Below are positions 22,488 through 36,524 of a stretch of DNA of 64,000 nucleotides, in pieces. Origin of the DNA: Caenorhabditis elegans. Taxonomy: Eukaryota > Nematoda > Chromadorea > Rhabditida > Rhabditidae. The translations under genes and the position numbers were made by a program. How positions within the stretch are numbered: the first letter of the stretch is position 1; each line of letters starts with the position of its first letter. The notes below the pieces were generated by a model that was given only the letters and a program-made list of their open reading frames with translations, did no database searches and was not told the DNA's origin. The stretch lies in contig NC_003284.9 of NCBI RefSeq assembly GCF_000002985.6, positions 17,608,001 through 17,672,000 on the forward strand, written 5' to 3'.

Positions 22488-25400
22488 AAGTGAAATAAAA
22501 ATATGTGATTATTTTAAAAGTATGGGACATTTCAAAATATAGAAATTTAAGTTTGAACGTCGACGTTGGTGTTTATTTCTCAATTGTCAATAGTTTGAAT
22601 ATTAATATTATGAACTCACATTTCCTGTAATTAGCTAGACTAGAATGGCTGCCAAAGAGACTTGGTTCTATGTGAACCTTAGTCAGTTAGTTAGCTCAGT
22701 AGTTTAAAAAACAAGTACCTAAATCCAAATCATAAAAAATTGAACACCAGAACGCAGATTAAATCTCTACTAATTGGATGAACTTTAAGTATTAGACCAC
22801 CATACTTTGCAAGAATTTTTCGGTTTCTCCCAAGTGAAAGATTATAAGATGACCGCCAAAAAACCAGAGGCGAAAGGAATTTGAATGTGTTTACCGTATC
22901 GGGTTTGTGTGTTTACAATTTTTCATTTTATACCCTTACACCCCAGAAAACGGCCAGGTAACCAAAAAGCGCAACAATGGCTGATAAAAATTATCAATCA
23001 TACGGTTTCGGTTTTCCTCCTGTCGCCGCCGTCGCCGCCAATCCAATCAGACAGAGGACTGTGATAATCTGAGAAAACACTGTGTGTCGACCCACCCCAA
23101 CGGGGGCTACGTGACAAAACGAAAAAGGGTGAAAGGGGGCATAGACGACGGCCGGACGGAGGGCGAACGAAGAATCGAAGAATCGTCTAGTCTGTCACGT
23201 GGTCACACGCGGTTCAGTGTATTTTTGATTTGCGAAGCGCAAGTCAGAGAATACGGAGAAAACTGATAAACATAAATTTGTGGCGCCCCCCCTTCCTGTG
23301 CCGCAGATGTCGGTAATTGCTAAATCCTCAAAATTTTATATCTCCAAAATTTAAAAAGGCGAAAATTTTACGATCAAGATTTTTTGTTTTGAAGTTTTTC
23401 TTAAGTTTCAGTTAGGTTTTTTTTGAAACTTGCCAACTTTCTAATTCGGAAACATTTTTTCACTTCTAGTGACTGTTCTTATTTTAAAATGCTAGACATC
23501 CCAAAACTAAAAATATTGGGATTTTATAACTTCATGTTTGATTTTTTCAAATTTTGATTTATTTAGTCAAAAACCGACCATAAAATATAAAAATCGAAAA
23601 AGTTAACATAAAGTTAATTTGCTTAACCAATGATTGTAAAATTAAAAACGCGATAAACACTAAAATTGAAAATTTTCGACATTTTCAAGAATGGGTGAAT
23701 CAATGGAAGTTTTATATAAAGTGATATTGATAACCTTTAAAAAATCTAAAAATTGTACAAAAAATCTAGAGAGAAAAAAGAAAAAAGATCGGATGACGAA
23801 CACATGAACGCGCGGTGCAAGATGGCCAAAAAGTAGCTGTCGATGTGTCTGCGTCCCTGCACCCGCTCACCATCCATCACTTGTTGTAATGTACACTGCG
23901 CATATTATGATCAGTAGGTCTCTCGCATAGCACAACAAAATGACGCAAACAGTGAATTGGTTTTGGGGGTTTTTTTTAATGTTGTTGGGGAGTTATGAAG
24001 TAAAAGAGCTCACGGGACCTAACTCATGTTTTTGTTTTTATCTCTAAAAATATAAAAAGGTTGCTTTATGCGAGTGACTGATCTTAAAAAGTTCGACCAG
24101 CTGAGTGATGAGCGTAGGAGGTAAGACGGTTATCCTCCACTTGTCAAAAAAAAATTTCGCGGAAAGGGAGTGGGGCAAGTTTTCAAAACTACGAACACTT
24201 TACACACGCACATATAAACAAAAATTGTGCTCAGGGAGCAAAGAATGGCCGCTTTTTTAGACTGAAAGCTGTCAAGTTGGTTGGATATAAAAATGAATAA
24301 AGTTTGTGAGAGGAGGCAGAGAACAAAAAAACGAGACATTAGTTTGAAAAGTGTAGTTTTTGTAGGAAAATATTATTGTTGAGAAGAAAGGGAAATCAGT
24401 GGTGTTTAAAATAATAAAAGACGTGAACAAAAAACTGATTAAAGGGGTTAGACACTAAGAGAATTAGGATTAAAACAGTTTTTCTGATGATGTCTATGAT
24501 GCTTCAGACAAGAACTATGTACTTTAGATGCAATTTGAATACTGGGGTCTGTTGATGTGAAGTCAAGCTTTAAGGATGCTACTTTTAATAGGCATGCAGT
24601 TTGTAATGTTGTAACCCCGGCTTAGCCGAGGCATTCATTAATCGAATATTTTAGGCGTTTAAGCTTCTAGGCTTCAAGGTGTCTAAGCGTCTTGGCTGGT
24701 AGGTTTCTAGTGTTATGAAGTGATAGGTTTCTTTAATTGTGGATTTCTAGGTTTTTAATAAGATTTATAGCATCTAAGTTGTTTCGCTTCTCGGCTTCTA
24801 AATTTTTTGAATTCTTGGCGTCTAGGCTAAAAAACGTGAACTTAAGCTGGGCCGATTTCAAGCTTAGGTAGGCTTATGCTTAAACTTAGAATTGGGCTTA
24901 GGCTTAGGCTTAGGCTTAAGTTAAGGCTTAGGCTCAGGCCTAGACTTTTATTGCTAGCTTTTTAAGTTTGAAGATATATAGGCTTCCAGATATCAAAGCG
25001 TCCAGACTGCTAGTTTTCAAGTATGTTTTTGTGAAGTCAAATTAAAACTATAAAATGAAATGCGAAGATCACTATTCATCAATCCTTCTCGCACGCACAC
25101 AAAATCCTATTCTCAATCTATTTTCGCAAACTTTTAACAAAAACGCGAATCGGAACATTTATCAAGCATGTATCGGTTCAAATAATGGGGCCATCGAGGC
25201 AATGAAGAACAACTTCTTCTCCTCTCCCCATAGTGTCGGTGTGGCAAACTCCTCCCTCGCCCGTCCATTGCGCTATCATCGAAGAACGACAACCCCTGAT
25301 CCGTCTCCGCGTGTCGAGACCGCCAACACACACGTGCACTATTTTGCAGGCGGCTGGAGGGTATGCCCCCATGGTAAACGTGAACGTGAAGCGGCAACGT

Positions 25401-28400
25401 GTTGCACGTGAATACTCACACACAATCGGCCCTCTTCACCCAACACCAGCCGCCAACTGTCGTTGATGCAATACGGTATAGCAGAGATACAATATACATA
25501 CACAATAAGGTAGAGAATGTTGGGGCCAAGGGATTCAGAATTGTTAAATTGCTTCGTACATTTTAAACAAAAGCATAGCGGAGACTATGAAAAAAATTCA
25601 ATCGAGTTTGTACCTCGAAGTCGAAGTCGAAGTCGAGAAGTACCTTTGTTAGATGTTATTTTCAAATTTTCAACTTTCTGGAAAAATCTCTGGAAGTGTA
25701 CCTTTTTTTCTGAAGTTATTTGGAAAATTCCAGAACCTCCTAAACATCATACGAATCTTGTTATTTTTCCGGACATTTTTAAACGGAGCTAATTCTTTCC
25801 AAATAAATTTTAGAATTTTTCAAATAAACATTAAGTTCTTTACACAGTTCTTAGAAGTTTTTTGAAGATTTTCAAAGGGGTTTTGATGATTCAATAATTA
25901 AACTTTCTGCAATTTTTCATAGATTTTTGGATTAATAAAAACTCAATGAAAAGTTTATTGAGCATTACTTTTAAAAAAATTTCTAGAAACTTATGGAATT
26001 AAAAAAATTGCGAAAGATATCTCGAACCATCTAACAGTTTCTAATGTCATTCAAAGTTAAAAAAAAAATCTTGATGTTTTTATAAACTTTTAGGAGTTCC
26101 TAAAATATCTTAAATGTTCTTAATTAAATTTAAAGCTTGAAACCTTTGGTAGCTTACATATGTTTTCATATAAATCTATTAATTTTTAAAAGTTTCGAGA
26201 GATTCTATTTTAATATTTACTGGTTTGAATCCTATTTTTTTAAATTTCAACTCCAAGTAAAATAATCCCTAATGCTACCAGAGGGGTTGGCCTGATTACG
26301 GTATCATTACGTATTGAAATGAAACAGAGGAAATCAGAAACCAATTAAGAATCTTTGCAATATCAAAGGCCCCATAGTGTCATGTTGAATAAATCATTCA
26401 TTGATACCGAGAAAACGTTGCAGATGTTGATATCAGTGAAGCGGCAAGGTATTCCCTCGGCCGTCCATTTTAGTCTATTTTTCTCTAATTTCTGTCAGAC
26501 CAAATTTCACATTTGCAATTAAAAAAATACATTAATTGACCGTACGAATCTTGCGGTGTCAAGTATTTTATCGAGACTTTCCCAAAGAAAAGAATGTGAG
26601 ACAATTTTTGAAAAAGGATCAAAAACCGAATGGAATTACGGAAAATCCATGCGAACACTTTTTAAAAATGTTTCGTCGCTGTGTGAAGGTTAAAGTGAAA
26701 GGCGAAGGAAAAGATTTTCAGAGAAATAACTAGTGTAAAGTATTCTCTGTTCGTTTTTTACTTGCTCTTTTCCCACATTTTCCACATTTCCTCCATTTTC
26801 AACGGCTCGAATTTCTTTTCGAACTAAGTTGCCAGAAGTCTTTTGGATAAGGATAACTTAAAGAACAGTTGACAAGTGATGGATGCATATCAGTACTAGC
26901 AATCCGTTTTGATGTGTGACGATCAGGTGCTTGATAAGTCTACCTTACTCACTGTCAAGTAACCAATAAAAATTTGTGACGAATAAAATTGTGAAGAAAA
27001 GGGCAAAGTAAAAACAAGATGGTTATTGTTATGGTATACTATGATATTATGCATTTTTTGATGAAAATAGGAATATGAAACAATATTGACAAGTATGTAG
27101 AGATTTCTAGATAATCAGATAATATATAGTTTTTCCCGGGGTTGCTTGAGCAGAATTACTATGATCAAAATGAGTTTTATGAGCCAAACGAGGTAACTTC
27201 AATTGTAAAATTTAACAAAACTAGGTTGCTATGCAATCAGTCTTTGGGAATTCAAAAACTGGATAAGCGAGAGGTTTGTCAGTTTACCTACCTGAAGAAG
27301 TGTTCCAATTAAATGTTTAACACCGGAACATCCGGCAAAAACTAGACTTGTATTATGAAAACACATTAGAGCAAGAATATGGTCATGCAAAAAAAAAAAA
27401 ACAGACTTTCATTTTAAAAGTTTAGGAAGAGCAAACTTCGAACTGCCAGTAACTTATAATATAGAAAAATCCCTAAGTTTCATTAAAATCATATTTTATT
27501 CACTAATTGAAAAGCTAACTCAATGCGACTTACAACACTTCCATGGAAATACTATATTTATTAAACGTCAAGACAATAGAATTGATTGAAACTAACAAAC
27601 AAGTGTATGTTTTTCTTAAAAAATCTTAAGAGGTGACATCCGTCTGGTTACATGCAAAATTAAAAGTCAGCGGCGTTATGTTCTAGTTGAGCGATAAACA
27701 CAAATGAGGTGACTTTGCAGGACACCTACTACTGCTGGTGGTCTTAGGTTCAGGTGGAGTACTCGGAACGGTTTAATGGCTTCATGGCTAGTTGGTTAGG
27801 AATTTGTCAGGCCAAACAATCGTCACATCTTTTTACTTTTTAGATTCATAGATCACTTCAAAACTTTACTGCAGCGGTCGATAGATCTGTACATTTTTAA
27901 AATATAATCTACGAGAATTTTAATACTTTAATTTTAATACCCTTATAGCCATTATTGAAAATGTTTGGTTCGTTTTAGATACTAGTTTAAATACATTTAT
28001 TGATCTGAACGCCAGATTCAATTTTTAAAAGAGAAATATTGAAAATCGGAACACTCACGTTACTTACAATTTTTGTTCGTTACTGATAGTGAGTGAGCAA
28101 AATCAGTTGTCCATATCAAATTTGGTAAATCTCGCGCCAAAGATACGTTAATTTTGAAATAGTAAGAATATTCAAATAAAAATATTCATTAATAAAAAGC
28201 GTTGTAGGTGTTGTCAATTTACGAAAAATAATTTGCCAATAAAACTGTTTCAAATTTCTTCCCATCCCCATTTTCCCCACAAATTTCCAGTATGTAGTTA
28301 CCCAATCGAAAAATTACTTTGATTGCATCACGAATCACACAAAATTTGCAGAAGCAAAGTGCGAGCAACTGTGCGTGTGGAAAGTTCACATGTTTCACGT

Positions 28401-31400
28401 GAGTCTCATTGCACTCCGGTGCTAGAGTGGTAGTGCCAGGGGGTTTCCCGGGCTTGCATCAGCATGATCGTTTTGCAGTGACACAAGATGTGATTGATAC
28501 AATTTGAAACCAAAAAAAAAAAGATTCCATCGACAAATCGGAAACCAGCGGTGAGCCTTTTATATGATGGGGTTGCCCTTTTGCACCAAACGAAATGCAT
28601 TTCACATGATTAAAAATGTAAAATAGAAATTGAGCGTTCTTTGAGGATTCTATTTCTATTTGACAGCCAGGATCACGTGATCTTCAAATTGTTTATCGGG
28701 ACACCCTGTTTGAGTTTTTGACGGTCTGTGAAAGCCAGACGTATAAAGACAGAAAAGTTTCAAAAGACAAAAAAATGCTCTGCAGATGAGAATCATTTTG
28801 CAGACGACTTTTGAAGAGACGAACGATCAGAATGGAAATAGTTTAGGAAAATCCGGAGAGTAAGAACACAAAAAGCGCGCTGTTTGCATCAATGGTTTTT
28901 ACAACGTGGCAGTTGCATGGTGATACCAAACAAATTAATCACTACGTCTTGTTTATCCCGTAACAACATTTTTGAGCAAAGCGCAATCTAAAGCTCGAGC
29001 GCTGGAAAGAAAGCGTTAAAAGTTCCTAGATTTCTGGGGACTTGAATTAATGTTGACTGCGCATTTTTTCAAACTTTGTTTTCTTGACAAAAATACTGAA
29101 AAATACTGAAATCTTAAAAATGTTTAGTTTAAATTAGAGGACCCCTAATTTGGTTGATAGAGGGGTTTTTAAATCATTGATAAAGTTCTAATTTTTTTAG
29201 AAAATTTAAAAGTTCTTCGGAAACTTCTAAATTTTTAAAACTTTTTAGGATAAGTTGGTTCTGAAAAATGTTTCAAAGTTTCTAAAGTTGTTTGGAAAAT
29301 TAAAGAATTCTCCAAAAAATCCAATTTTTTTTGGAAATTTCCAGAATTGCCTAAATCCGAAAATGACTAAAAAAGTTGCCAAAATTATTTAGAAAACTTA
29401 GAAGCTTTTTGAATATTCCAGGATTTTTTGAAAAAGCTCTTGAAAATTTAAAATAATAAAATATAATAATTTCTAGATGACTTCAACAAAATATTATTAA
29501 ACTGAAAAATAATGATCTGGTTAATTGTTTGTTTAAAAAACACTATTAGGAGTGACTTTTAGCATAAAAATCAGTTCCAACTAGATTAGCTTTGTTTATA
29601 ATTTGTGAAATTTTGATAATTAAACTGAAGATTTCAGACAAATTGGTTAACTTTCTTATCAAAAAATAGAAATCAAGGAGCTCGGTGAGCACACCAACTT
29701 TTATTATGGTGTACCACCGACAGTTTGCAAAGTAAATATTTACAATTGTTATCAAAAAAGAAGCAACTGAACACATTATTTTAGGAAGCGCCAGACTGGC
29801 GGTGTAAACGTTTCCAAACAATTACTAGAGGGTCAACTAAGCTACCAGAGGTTTTGGGACATTCATTTTCGTATAAACTATGTAGAGAAAACATGGGATC
29901 ATGGGGTAAAAACGTATTTTTGTTTCCGATTGATCAATCGTAGTATTGTGACTCACAATTTTGAGTCTTGCCACAATGCATAAAATGCGGAACATTTGAC
30001 AATATAGTTTTTAATTTAGGCTGCTTGAAAACGAAATGTTTGTTATCAAGGTCAAGCTTGACAGTTTCAATAATTAACTGATAAAACCTGATTGTATGTT
30101 TGTTTCAAAGAGTTTAGGACAATTGTCTCATTAATGATAATACAAAACGTTTTGGGGTTTTATTTTCAATTTGATAGGTATATTGGAAATATTATTAGAA
30201 ACATGCCCACTAACAAAACCTCAAAAAAAAAGGAAGTTTTTAATAAGAAGCAAATGTGCCCTTAATGACTGAAGAAATTAAATTTCAATCTATTTTAATT
30301 TTGACAAGCTTTTAGTACACTTAACATACTGGTTTCAGTGTAAATTTAATAATTTCTGTAACATATTCTGCCAAAAAACCAATAACCTTCCCAATAAAAT
30401 CTATTTTTCACAAGAACGTCACAAATTTGATGGCATCATTGATGAACAAACTACTGAGAATCACTGATAACACAACCTTTAAATTTGCACTTGCTTCTCT
30501 CGAAACTACCGATTTCTTTTCTGTTGTTTTCCATCATCCAACTTTCAAGACAAACAGATACATTAAACACTGCTTATCATTCATCTTCAAACTAGATCAT
30601 CACCAATCTATAAAGAAATGGTGTGTTCCACTTTGTTTAAGCAAACACGTGCAAATAGTACTACGGTTCTAGAATCAAGCCACCACCCCCCTCTTTATCA
30701 ATTATCACCAAGCATCAGTCTTTTATAAAAACAAGTAGTTGATCGTGTTGATCAAAAATTCTACTCCTTTTCTTCTTTTATTATTCTATTTGATTTATGA
30801 AAAAGGATGGGAAAATAATAAAGGAAGAAGATGACTTCAGTTCAAGTTACTTGGAATAATAATAAGAATAGTAACGAAAACATAACTGGTTCTCCAAAAA
30901 TATGGCGAGAGACGGAATTGGGATGATTAATGAAGGCACTAAATGGGATAAAGGTAGTTGGAAAACATAAACTATTCGAATTTTCAACGACACTGAATGT
31001 TCTTCAATCGCGATGAATTGAGAATATATATATATTTTTGGAAACTGCTGGTGGTGGGTTTGAACTTTGAGTTAAAAAAAAGAATAAATTGCGGTCATTT
31101 GGTACTATCTTTACTATTCGAACATTCGACGCGAAATGCTATTAACATTATCAGTATGCAGGTTAAGCACGCTGATAATATGTAAATAATGATAGACAGG
31201 AGGAGACGTGGGCTTTTGCACGGGGGAACGCTTTTTATGGGGGAAAATAATGGGAATGGAGAATTGGGAGCATTTGCAATAAAAGCCTATCGGGTGGAAA
31301 AATAATAGATTAACTCTTGGAAGTCGATCAAAGTTATTTGCAAATTAAGAGAATCTTTTTCGTATTTTTTAAATCCAGTTTTTTTTTGGATTTGTTATAA

Positions 31401-31404
31401 TATT
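22488..31404. other. Long non-coding region with scattered GC-rich islands
   Basis: No exon chain could be built. GC-richer islands at 22980-23310, 25190-25460 and 28340-28600 carry CACGTG sites and restriction-like low-complexity blocks, and could be distal regulatory DNA of the PP1 subunit gene or an unseen RNA gene. 25616-25640 has a (GAAGTC)n microsatellite. Segments at 25650-26130 and 29130-29460 consist of degenerate TCTAGAA/TTCCAGAA-type short repeats. Confidence 0.4.
24620..24960. repeat. Degenerate interstitial telomere-like array (TTAGGC orientation)
   Basis: Clusters of TTAGGC and TCTAGGC-like units occur. The cleanest run is at about 24894-24920, with consecutive TTAGGC units. 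The orientation is opposite to the arrays near 18.1 and 56.6 kb. Confidence 0.75.
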
Positions 31405-31560
31405 TGTTGTGTATTGAGCGAGTGACAAGGAGAGAAGAAGTTTATTACAAGAGAGTGTAAGAAGTCATCAATTATAAAGAGAGGTCGCTTACGCGATAAG
31501 TTCATGATGACCCAAAGGTCACGTCTGTATAAAGTTCAGGTTTACGTTCCGTCCACAACA
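31405..31560 (-). repeat. 3' LTR of the mini-element
   Basis: It is 156 bp and identical to the copy at 31860-32015; it is the 3' copy because the purine tract abuts it at 31561-31572. Confidence 0.9.
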
Positions 31561-31859
31561 TCTCCCCTCTTATATGACAAAAAGCCAGACATTATGCCTG
31601 GGCTAGGGGCATCACGACCAGAGGCGGTATCTCGACCTCTGCGGCGAGTGGAGGCATGATCAGTGTTTGGGGCTGATCCTCGCACGACTTGTCGTGGGTG
31701 GCTCTGTCGAAGAGAATGACACAGGAGGATGCCGGGTTGGAAACGCTCGCCGTCACTCGCAACATCGGATTCCAGCAGGGGGTCCAGATGGGTTTCTTTG
31801 ATTGGCGAACTTCCAGCAGTATATGATTGACGACTCTTAGCCACACGGCTGATCGCCAC

Positions 31860-32015
31860 TGTTGTGTATTGAGCGAGTGACAAGGAGAGAAGAAGTTTAT
31901 TACAAGAGAGTGTAAGAAGTCATCAATTATAAAGAGAGGTCGCTTACGCGATAAGTTCATGATGACCCAAAGGTCACGTCTGTATAAAGTTCAGGTTTAC
32001 GTTCCGTCCACAACA
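31860..32015 (-). repeat. 5' LTR of the mini-element
   Basis: It is 156 bp, and the primer-binding site lies directly inside it at 31850-31859. Confidence 0.9.
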
Positions 32016-33920
32016 ATATTGTAATAGTAAAAGCATAACGGCATTTCCCATGAAAAATGTAAAAATTTACATTTTTTATTGGTACTTATGTATAGAATTT
32101 TGCTTGATAGAATTACAAAAAAACATACTTTAATCTTGAAAAAAATTAGCGTGTGTGGTTTTTAAGCTATCAAGTTATGAAGCATAACCTGAAAAATAAA
32201 TATCAAATTAAAATGCGTTTGACCAATGAATGAAAGTTTAACTTACTTAAAGATGCGTCCCGGTAACACCCAAGTACGATTTTTTGTACGTATACAAAAC
32301 AACTGAGTACATCAAAAATATTGTGTTTTAGCCTTTAGGTTTCTAATAGATATTAATGCTCATTTTTTAATTTTCCTTGAGTTTTTGGTTTTCACATCAA
32401 CTGAAATGATGAGAAGACAGAAAACGAACTTAAATTTTTTTAGAAGTAACTTTTGCTTATCCAAAACAAAAAGAAGGTTTGTAGCATTTGCACAACTTAG
32501 AAAACCAGTGTTATATATCACGCTTCAAGCATCAGGGGCATTACTAACTTTTGAGGAAAAGTTCACGGGGATCAAATATCGCAAGACTCTATTAATAGAG
32601 TTATCACAATAAAAATCTAGACAAAGCTCGTCCAGTGATTTCTGGAAATTATTCCTAAAAATTGAATAAAAAAACACTCATTCGGTAGGAAAATTTGTAC
32701 TGGAGGCAAATGCAACTTACGTGAAGTTAATTTTCCAGCTCATTGCTCCCGGGGGTACTTATGCGGACTCCATTTGAAACCGGGTTACAGTAGGCTTGAA
32801 CCAGACTTTCGTCACACAATCAGACAGAGGTTCCGCAGAGGGATAGTGATGTTCTCCAGCTACTCACTGGATCGTCCCATTTCCCTATCACTTCTCTTCT
32901 CCCTCTCAGTGTCTCTGACACTGTTGTTTGTCGAAAATGAGTGTGCAACTACCGCTGGAGGAAAGAAGAAAGGGGGGAGGGGGACTTCACGTGTGTCGCC
33001 ACGTGTGCTTCACGTATCAGACGTATGAGACTATTTTCTGCAAGCCTAACCGGATGGGATGATTTGAAAATAAATATCTTCTCTTTCTTTTCTCACACTT
33101 TTCTTGTCGTTCAGTTTTTCTGCTTAGAACCTCCCCCCCCCTTTGAAAAAATCTCCCCAAAGGTACAATAAGTGAACTTCATCAGCAAAAAAATGATCAT
33201 TGGTGTAATAATTGTTGTTTTACAACTATCACTATCAAAACAAGCATGGTGATATCGGGTTACAAAAGATAAGATAAAATAGAAAACGAACATTTGGAGA
33301 GAAAGGGAATTGGTGCTGAATTTGCAGGAAAATTGACTGAAAAGCACATTTTCTGGTGGTCACGAGGGAAAACGGAAAAAAAAGCAATGTTTTCCAAATT
33401 CCGGGATGTTGAATTTAGAAACTAACTAAGAATTTAAAACGTAATTTTTTTGATAAGTAAATTAACACAAGATGTATTTTTGAGTTCCACATAAGTTTGT
33501 TTTTAACGGAAAATAACTTTTTCAGCAGCCTGCCACTTTACTAGTTTAAGAATTATATCACTCTTAATATGAACAAAATTGAAAACATTTAAAATTGTAC
33601 TGTTGTACGTGCTTAAAACTTATGCCTGAATTCTTTAGTATTAGAGAGTATAATAATTTTAAGAACAGACGTAAAATATGGTTTATGTAGAATCCGTACC
33701 TTGAAAGTTTGTTTTTTAAAAGATATTTTTACAAATTACAGTGACCTTTTTCAAAAATAAATAAGCACTGGAATAGTGATGTTCCTTATCTGAAAAAAAT
33801 TTCCAAAAAATTTTAGAAAAGTCTAGAAGTTTCCAAATTTTTCTAGAATTTTCCAGATTGTTTTCAAAGTCTCCAGATTATTTTAGGAAATTCTAGTAGT
33901 CTCCAGATTATTATTTATTT

Positions 33921-34196
33921 TTTCTCAGAAAATTTGAATTTCTCGCCAAAATTTTTTTTCTCAGAAAATTTGAATTTCCCGCCAAAATTTTTTCTCGAAA
34001 AATTTGAATTTCCCGCCAAAATGTTTTCTCAGAAAATTTGAATTTCCCGCCAAATTGTTTTCTCAGAAAATTTGAATTTCCTGCCACAAATTTTTTTCTC
34101 AGAAAATTTGAATTTCCCGCCAAAATTTTTTTCTCAGAAAATTTGAATTTCCCGCCAAAAGTTTTTTCTCAGAAAATTTGAATTTCCCGCCAAAAC
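33921..34196. repeat. Tandem array of about eight ~34-bp units
   Basis: The unit is built on TCTCAGAAAATTTGAATTT followed by CCCGCCAAAA; about eight copies with small substitutions and T-run length changes are visible. It is followed by three GTCTC(A/G)(T/C)CACGATGG-type units (about 34203-34250). This sequence class is common in C. elegans intergenic DNA. Confidence 0.85.
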
Positions 34197-35639
34197 TTTT
34201 TGGGTCTCGTCACGATGGGTCTCACCACGATGGCTCTCACCACGATGGGAGAGTCTCCGCCCATTGATGACGTAGTCAACAGACGTACACTATTTTTTTA
34301 TATATAGTTAATGATTTTTTTATTCTGTTGAATTCATTTTATTTTTATCTCTGAGCTGTAAAAAACAACTGGTAGAGAAAATATATATTGCACATTTGTT
34401 TTTCGTACCACTCGGTCTCATTTTAGAAAAACTATATTTTCAGCTGACATTCGGCAATTTTGTTTCAAATAACAATTTTTCTGTTCAAAAACGATTACAG
34501 ATTTAATTTTTATAATGTGCATATTTCTGAAATTTATAATTTTTAAGTTTCGCAAGTACAAATTTTCACAGCTGGCCTTGTTCTAATTTTTTGCAAAAAT
34601 AAAAATGAGTTGACCGCAGTATTGTATGTACATACATCTGTTTTTCGTATACGTATACCACTCGATGTCATTTTTAGAATAACTATATTTCCAACTGACA
34701 TTCGGTAATTTTGCAAAAAATTATAAACAAAAATTTATAACAAATAGAACAAGTTAGTGTAGCTTTTGTTTTACATTGACGTTTAAATTAAAAAAAAATG
34801 CTAGTGTTTTCGAGTGTGAGAAAGCTTCCAAAACTAGAACAAAAAAATATAATACAAAAATATTAAAAACTTTATCAGTGTTTTAAATTTGAAAAAAAGT
34901 AGGATTTTAGAAAACTATGTATGATTGCTGTCGACGAAAACTTGAAAATTCAAAAATAAATTGTTTCGTTCAATTGTCTTTCATCTCAATTATCTTCAAA
35001 AAAGTAAACACACGTGACATGTTAAATCGGGTCATATGACTTTATTTTATAGCAGTTTTGTTTTTTCTCACGCACCCAAAAAGTGGCTTTAATCGGAAGT
35101 CACGTTTTAACTAATGTAGTGGTATAATTGGAATTGAAACGTTTGCAGATTTTGAAAATATTAAAAATAAACTGTTATTTTTAACCCTGAGATTTCTTTT
35201 AGTTGAGAAATTGTTTCCATTATTTTCAACTTTTTTTTTTGATTTTTCATCAAAGTTGAATTAGGACTCGTTTTTATGTTGCTCAAATAACTAATTTTTA
35301 TATAGAGCTGTATTATTTAAAAAAAAAAACAAGACTACCTAGTAAATACTGTAACAACACTTTTTTTTAAATTTGACAACTTTTCATTTCGAGTAAAAAA
35401 ACTGATACTGAGGCACTTTTTTTTAATTTCAAGATCTGTCGCATGTTCGAAATTCTACTATACTTTTTGTAGATTTAGGAGCCTAAACAGGCATTTCAAT
35501 GAACAATTTTTTCTTTTCAAGCTCGAAATGTTTTAATCCTTCAAGGATTAACCATTTTTTTTCAAGAAAATGACTGACCGAATACTATAAAACAATGTAA
35601 AAATGTTCACTTTCCAAAATATAATCAGGTTTGAAAATT

Positions 35640-35790
35640 GTCGAAAATGTCCGGCAGTTTCGGCAATTTCGGCAATTTTCATTTTCGGCAACTGCCGAAA
35701 TTGCCGATTGCCGGAAATTTCCGATTGCCTCGCAGCCCTGGGTCGTGCCCCGTACCCCGTCAAAACCCTGGGTCGTGCCCCGTACCCCGT
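35640..35790. repeat. Inverted GGCAATTGCC-type repeat and 30-bp tandem duplication
   Basis: TTTCGGCAATTTCGGCAA and its complement (GCCGAAATTGCCG) flank 35690. The run ends in CGCAGCCCTG at 35731-35740, a terminus also found at 48151-48162. CCCTGGGTCGTGCCCCGTAC begins at 35736 and again at 35766 as a period-30 duplication. It is likely the end of a degraded hAT-like element. Confidence 0.6.
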
Positions 35791-36524
35791 AAAAATCGAA
35801 AAAATTTAAAATTTTTCGACGACACTCTTGATTGACATTTTCATATTTTCACTCTTGTTTTTCTTCCAATATCATGCACCCAACCAAAATCACTAGTCAC
35901 GTGAGGATTGTTAAAGTCGCATACCCATAAAATCTTTTACTGATCCCCTCAACAACCTTGAAAATGAGAAAACACACTTTTTTGTTCTTCAAATAAACAG
36001 AAAAACAATCGGAAACGAACTTGAATCGAAATCCAAAGCCAAACCAGCAAAGCAATAATTCATTTAATCTCCAGAAGGCCGAGGCCAAGGTCGATACAGT
36101 CCTTGGGTTATCAGCCGGAAAAATTGGAAAGTAATAAGAAATGATGTCACGAGAGACGAATTATTAAGAAAGATTTATGACTTTTATGCGGCCATCTCCC
36201 AGACTTCCTTTTATATGAATTTAAATGTTTTCGCATTTTTTGCAATAGAAAATATTGCGGGGTTTTTTTCCAGTTTCGGAATATTCAAGTGCACGAAGGC
36301 TCTATATGTAATTAGGCAATTTCAGCGGTCTCTGAATGAAAGTGCAATTTCTACAAAACAATTTTTCTGTGTTTGATTTGCACTTTTCCCAAAAAGTGCA
36401 TATGTTGTTTGCTCAAATTACCTAAATTTTGAAAAGTATTAGGCCAGATAGAACCATTAAACTTTTTTTTTATATGATAGGTTTGGCATTTACACTTTTT
36501 TCATTATTAAAAAAGGTTTGAAAT

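Larger units (their letters stand above)
31405..32015 (-). mobile_element. 611-bp LTR mini-retrotransposon (TRIM-like)
   Basis: Two 156-bp LTRs (31405-31560 and 31860-32015) appear identical base for base, start TG and end CA, and enclose only 299 bp. The 5-bp target duplication ATATT (31400-31404 and 32016-32020) is perfect. In element orientation (minus strand) the base after the 5' LTR is G, followed by TGGCGATCAG as a primer-binding site. The 3' LTR is preceded by the purine tract AAGAGGGGAGA. There is no gag or pol motif; open frames in the interior lack any zinc knuckle or enzyme signature. The element must be mobilised in trans, and identical LTRs mean a very recent insertion. Confidence 0.92.
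32021..36519. other. Non-coding region between the two LTR elements
   Basis: No exon was found. A GC-richer block at 32730-33060 includes two CACGTG motifs (32988-32993, 33000-33005) within 18 bases plus a half site at 33011. The remainder is AT-rich with repeat families annotated separately. Confidence 0.4.

Noticed and set aside
25055..25466. GC-rich island with overlapping open frames on both strands
   Set aside because: No splice-site chain and no domain; better treated as possible regulatory DNA.
28409..28440. ATTGCAC seed resembling the miR-25/92/235 family
   Set aside because: The surrounding sequence does not fold into a convincing 60-80 nt hairpin and the rest of the would-be mature RNA does not match; a seven-base match is expected by chance.
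33921..34196. Tandem array considered as a CRISPR
   Set aside because: Units are contiguous without unique spacers and the host is a nematode.
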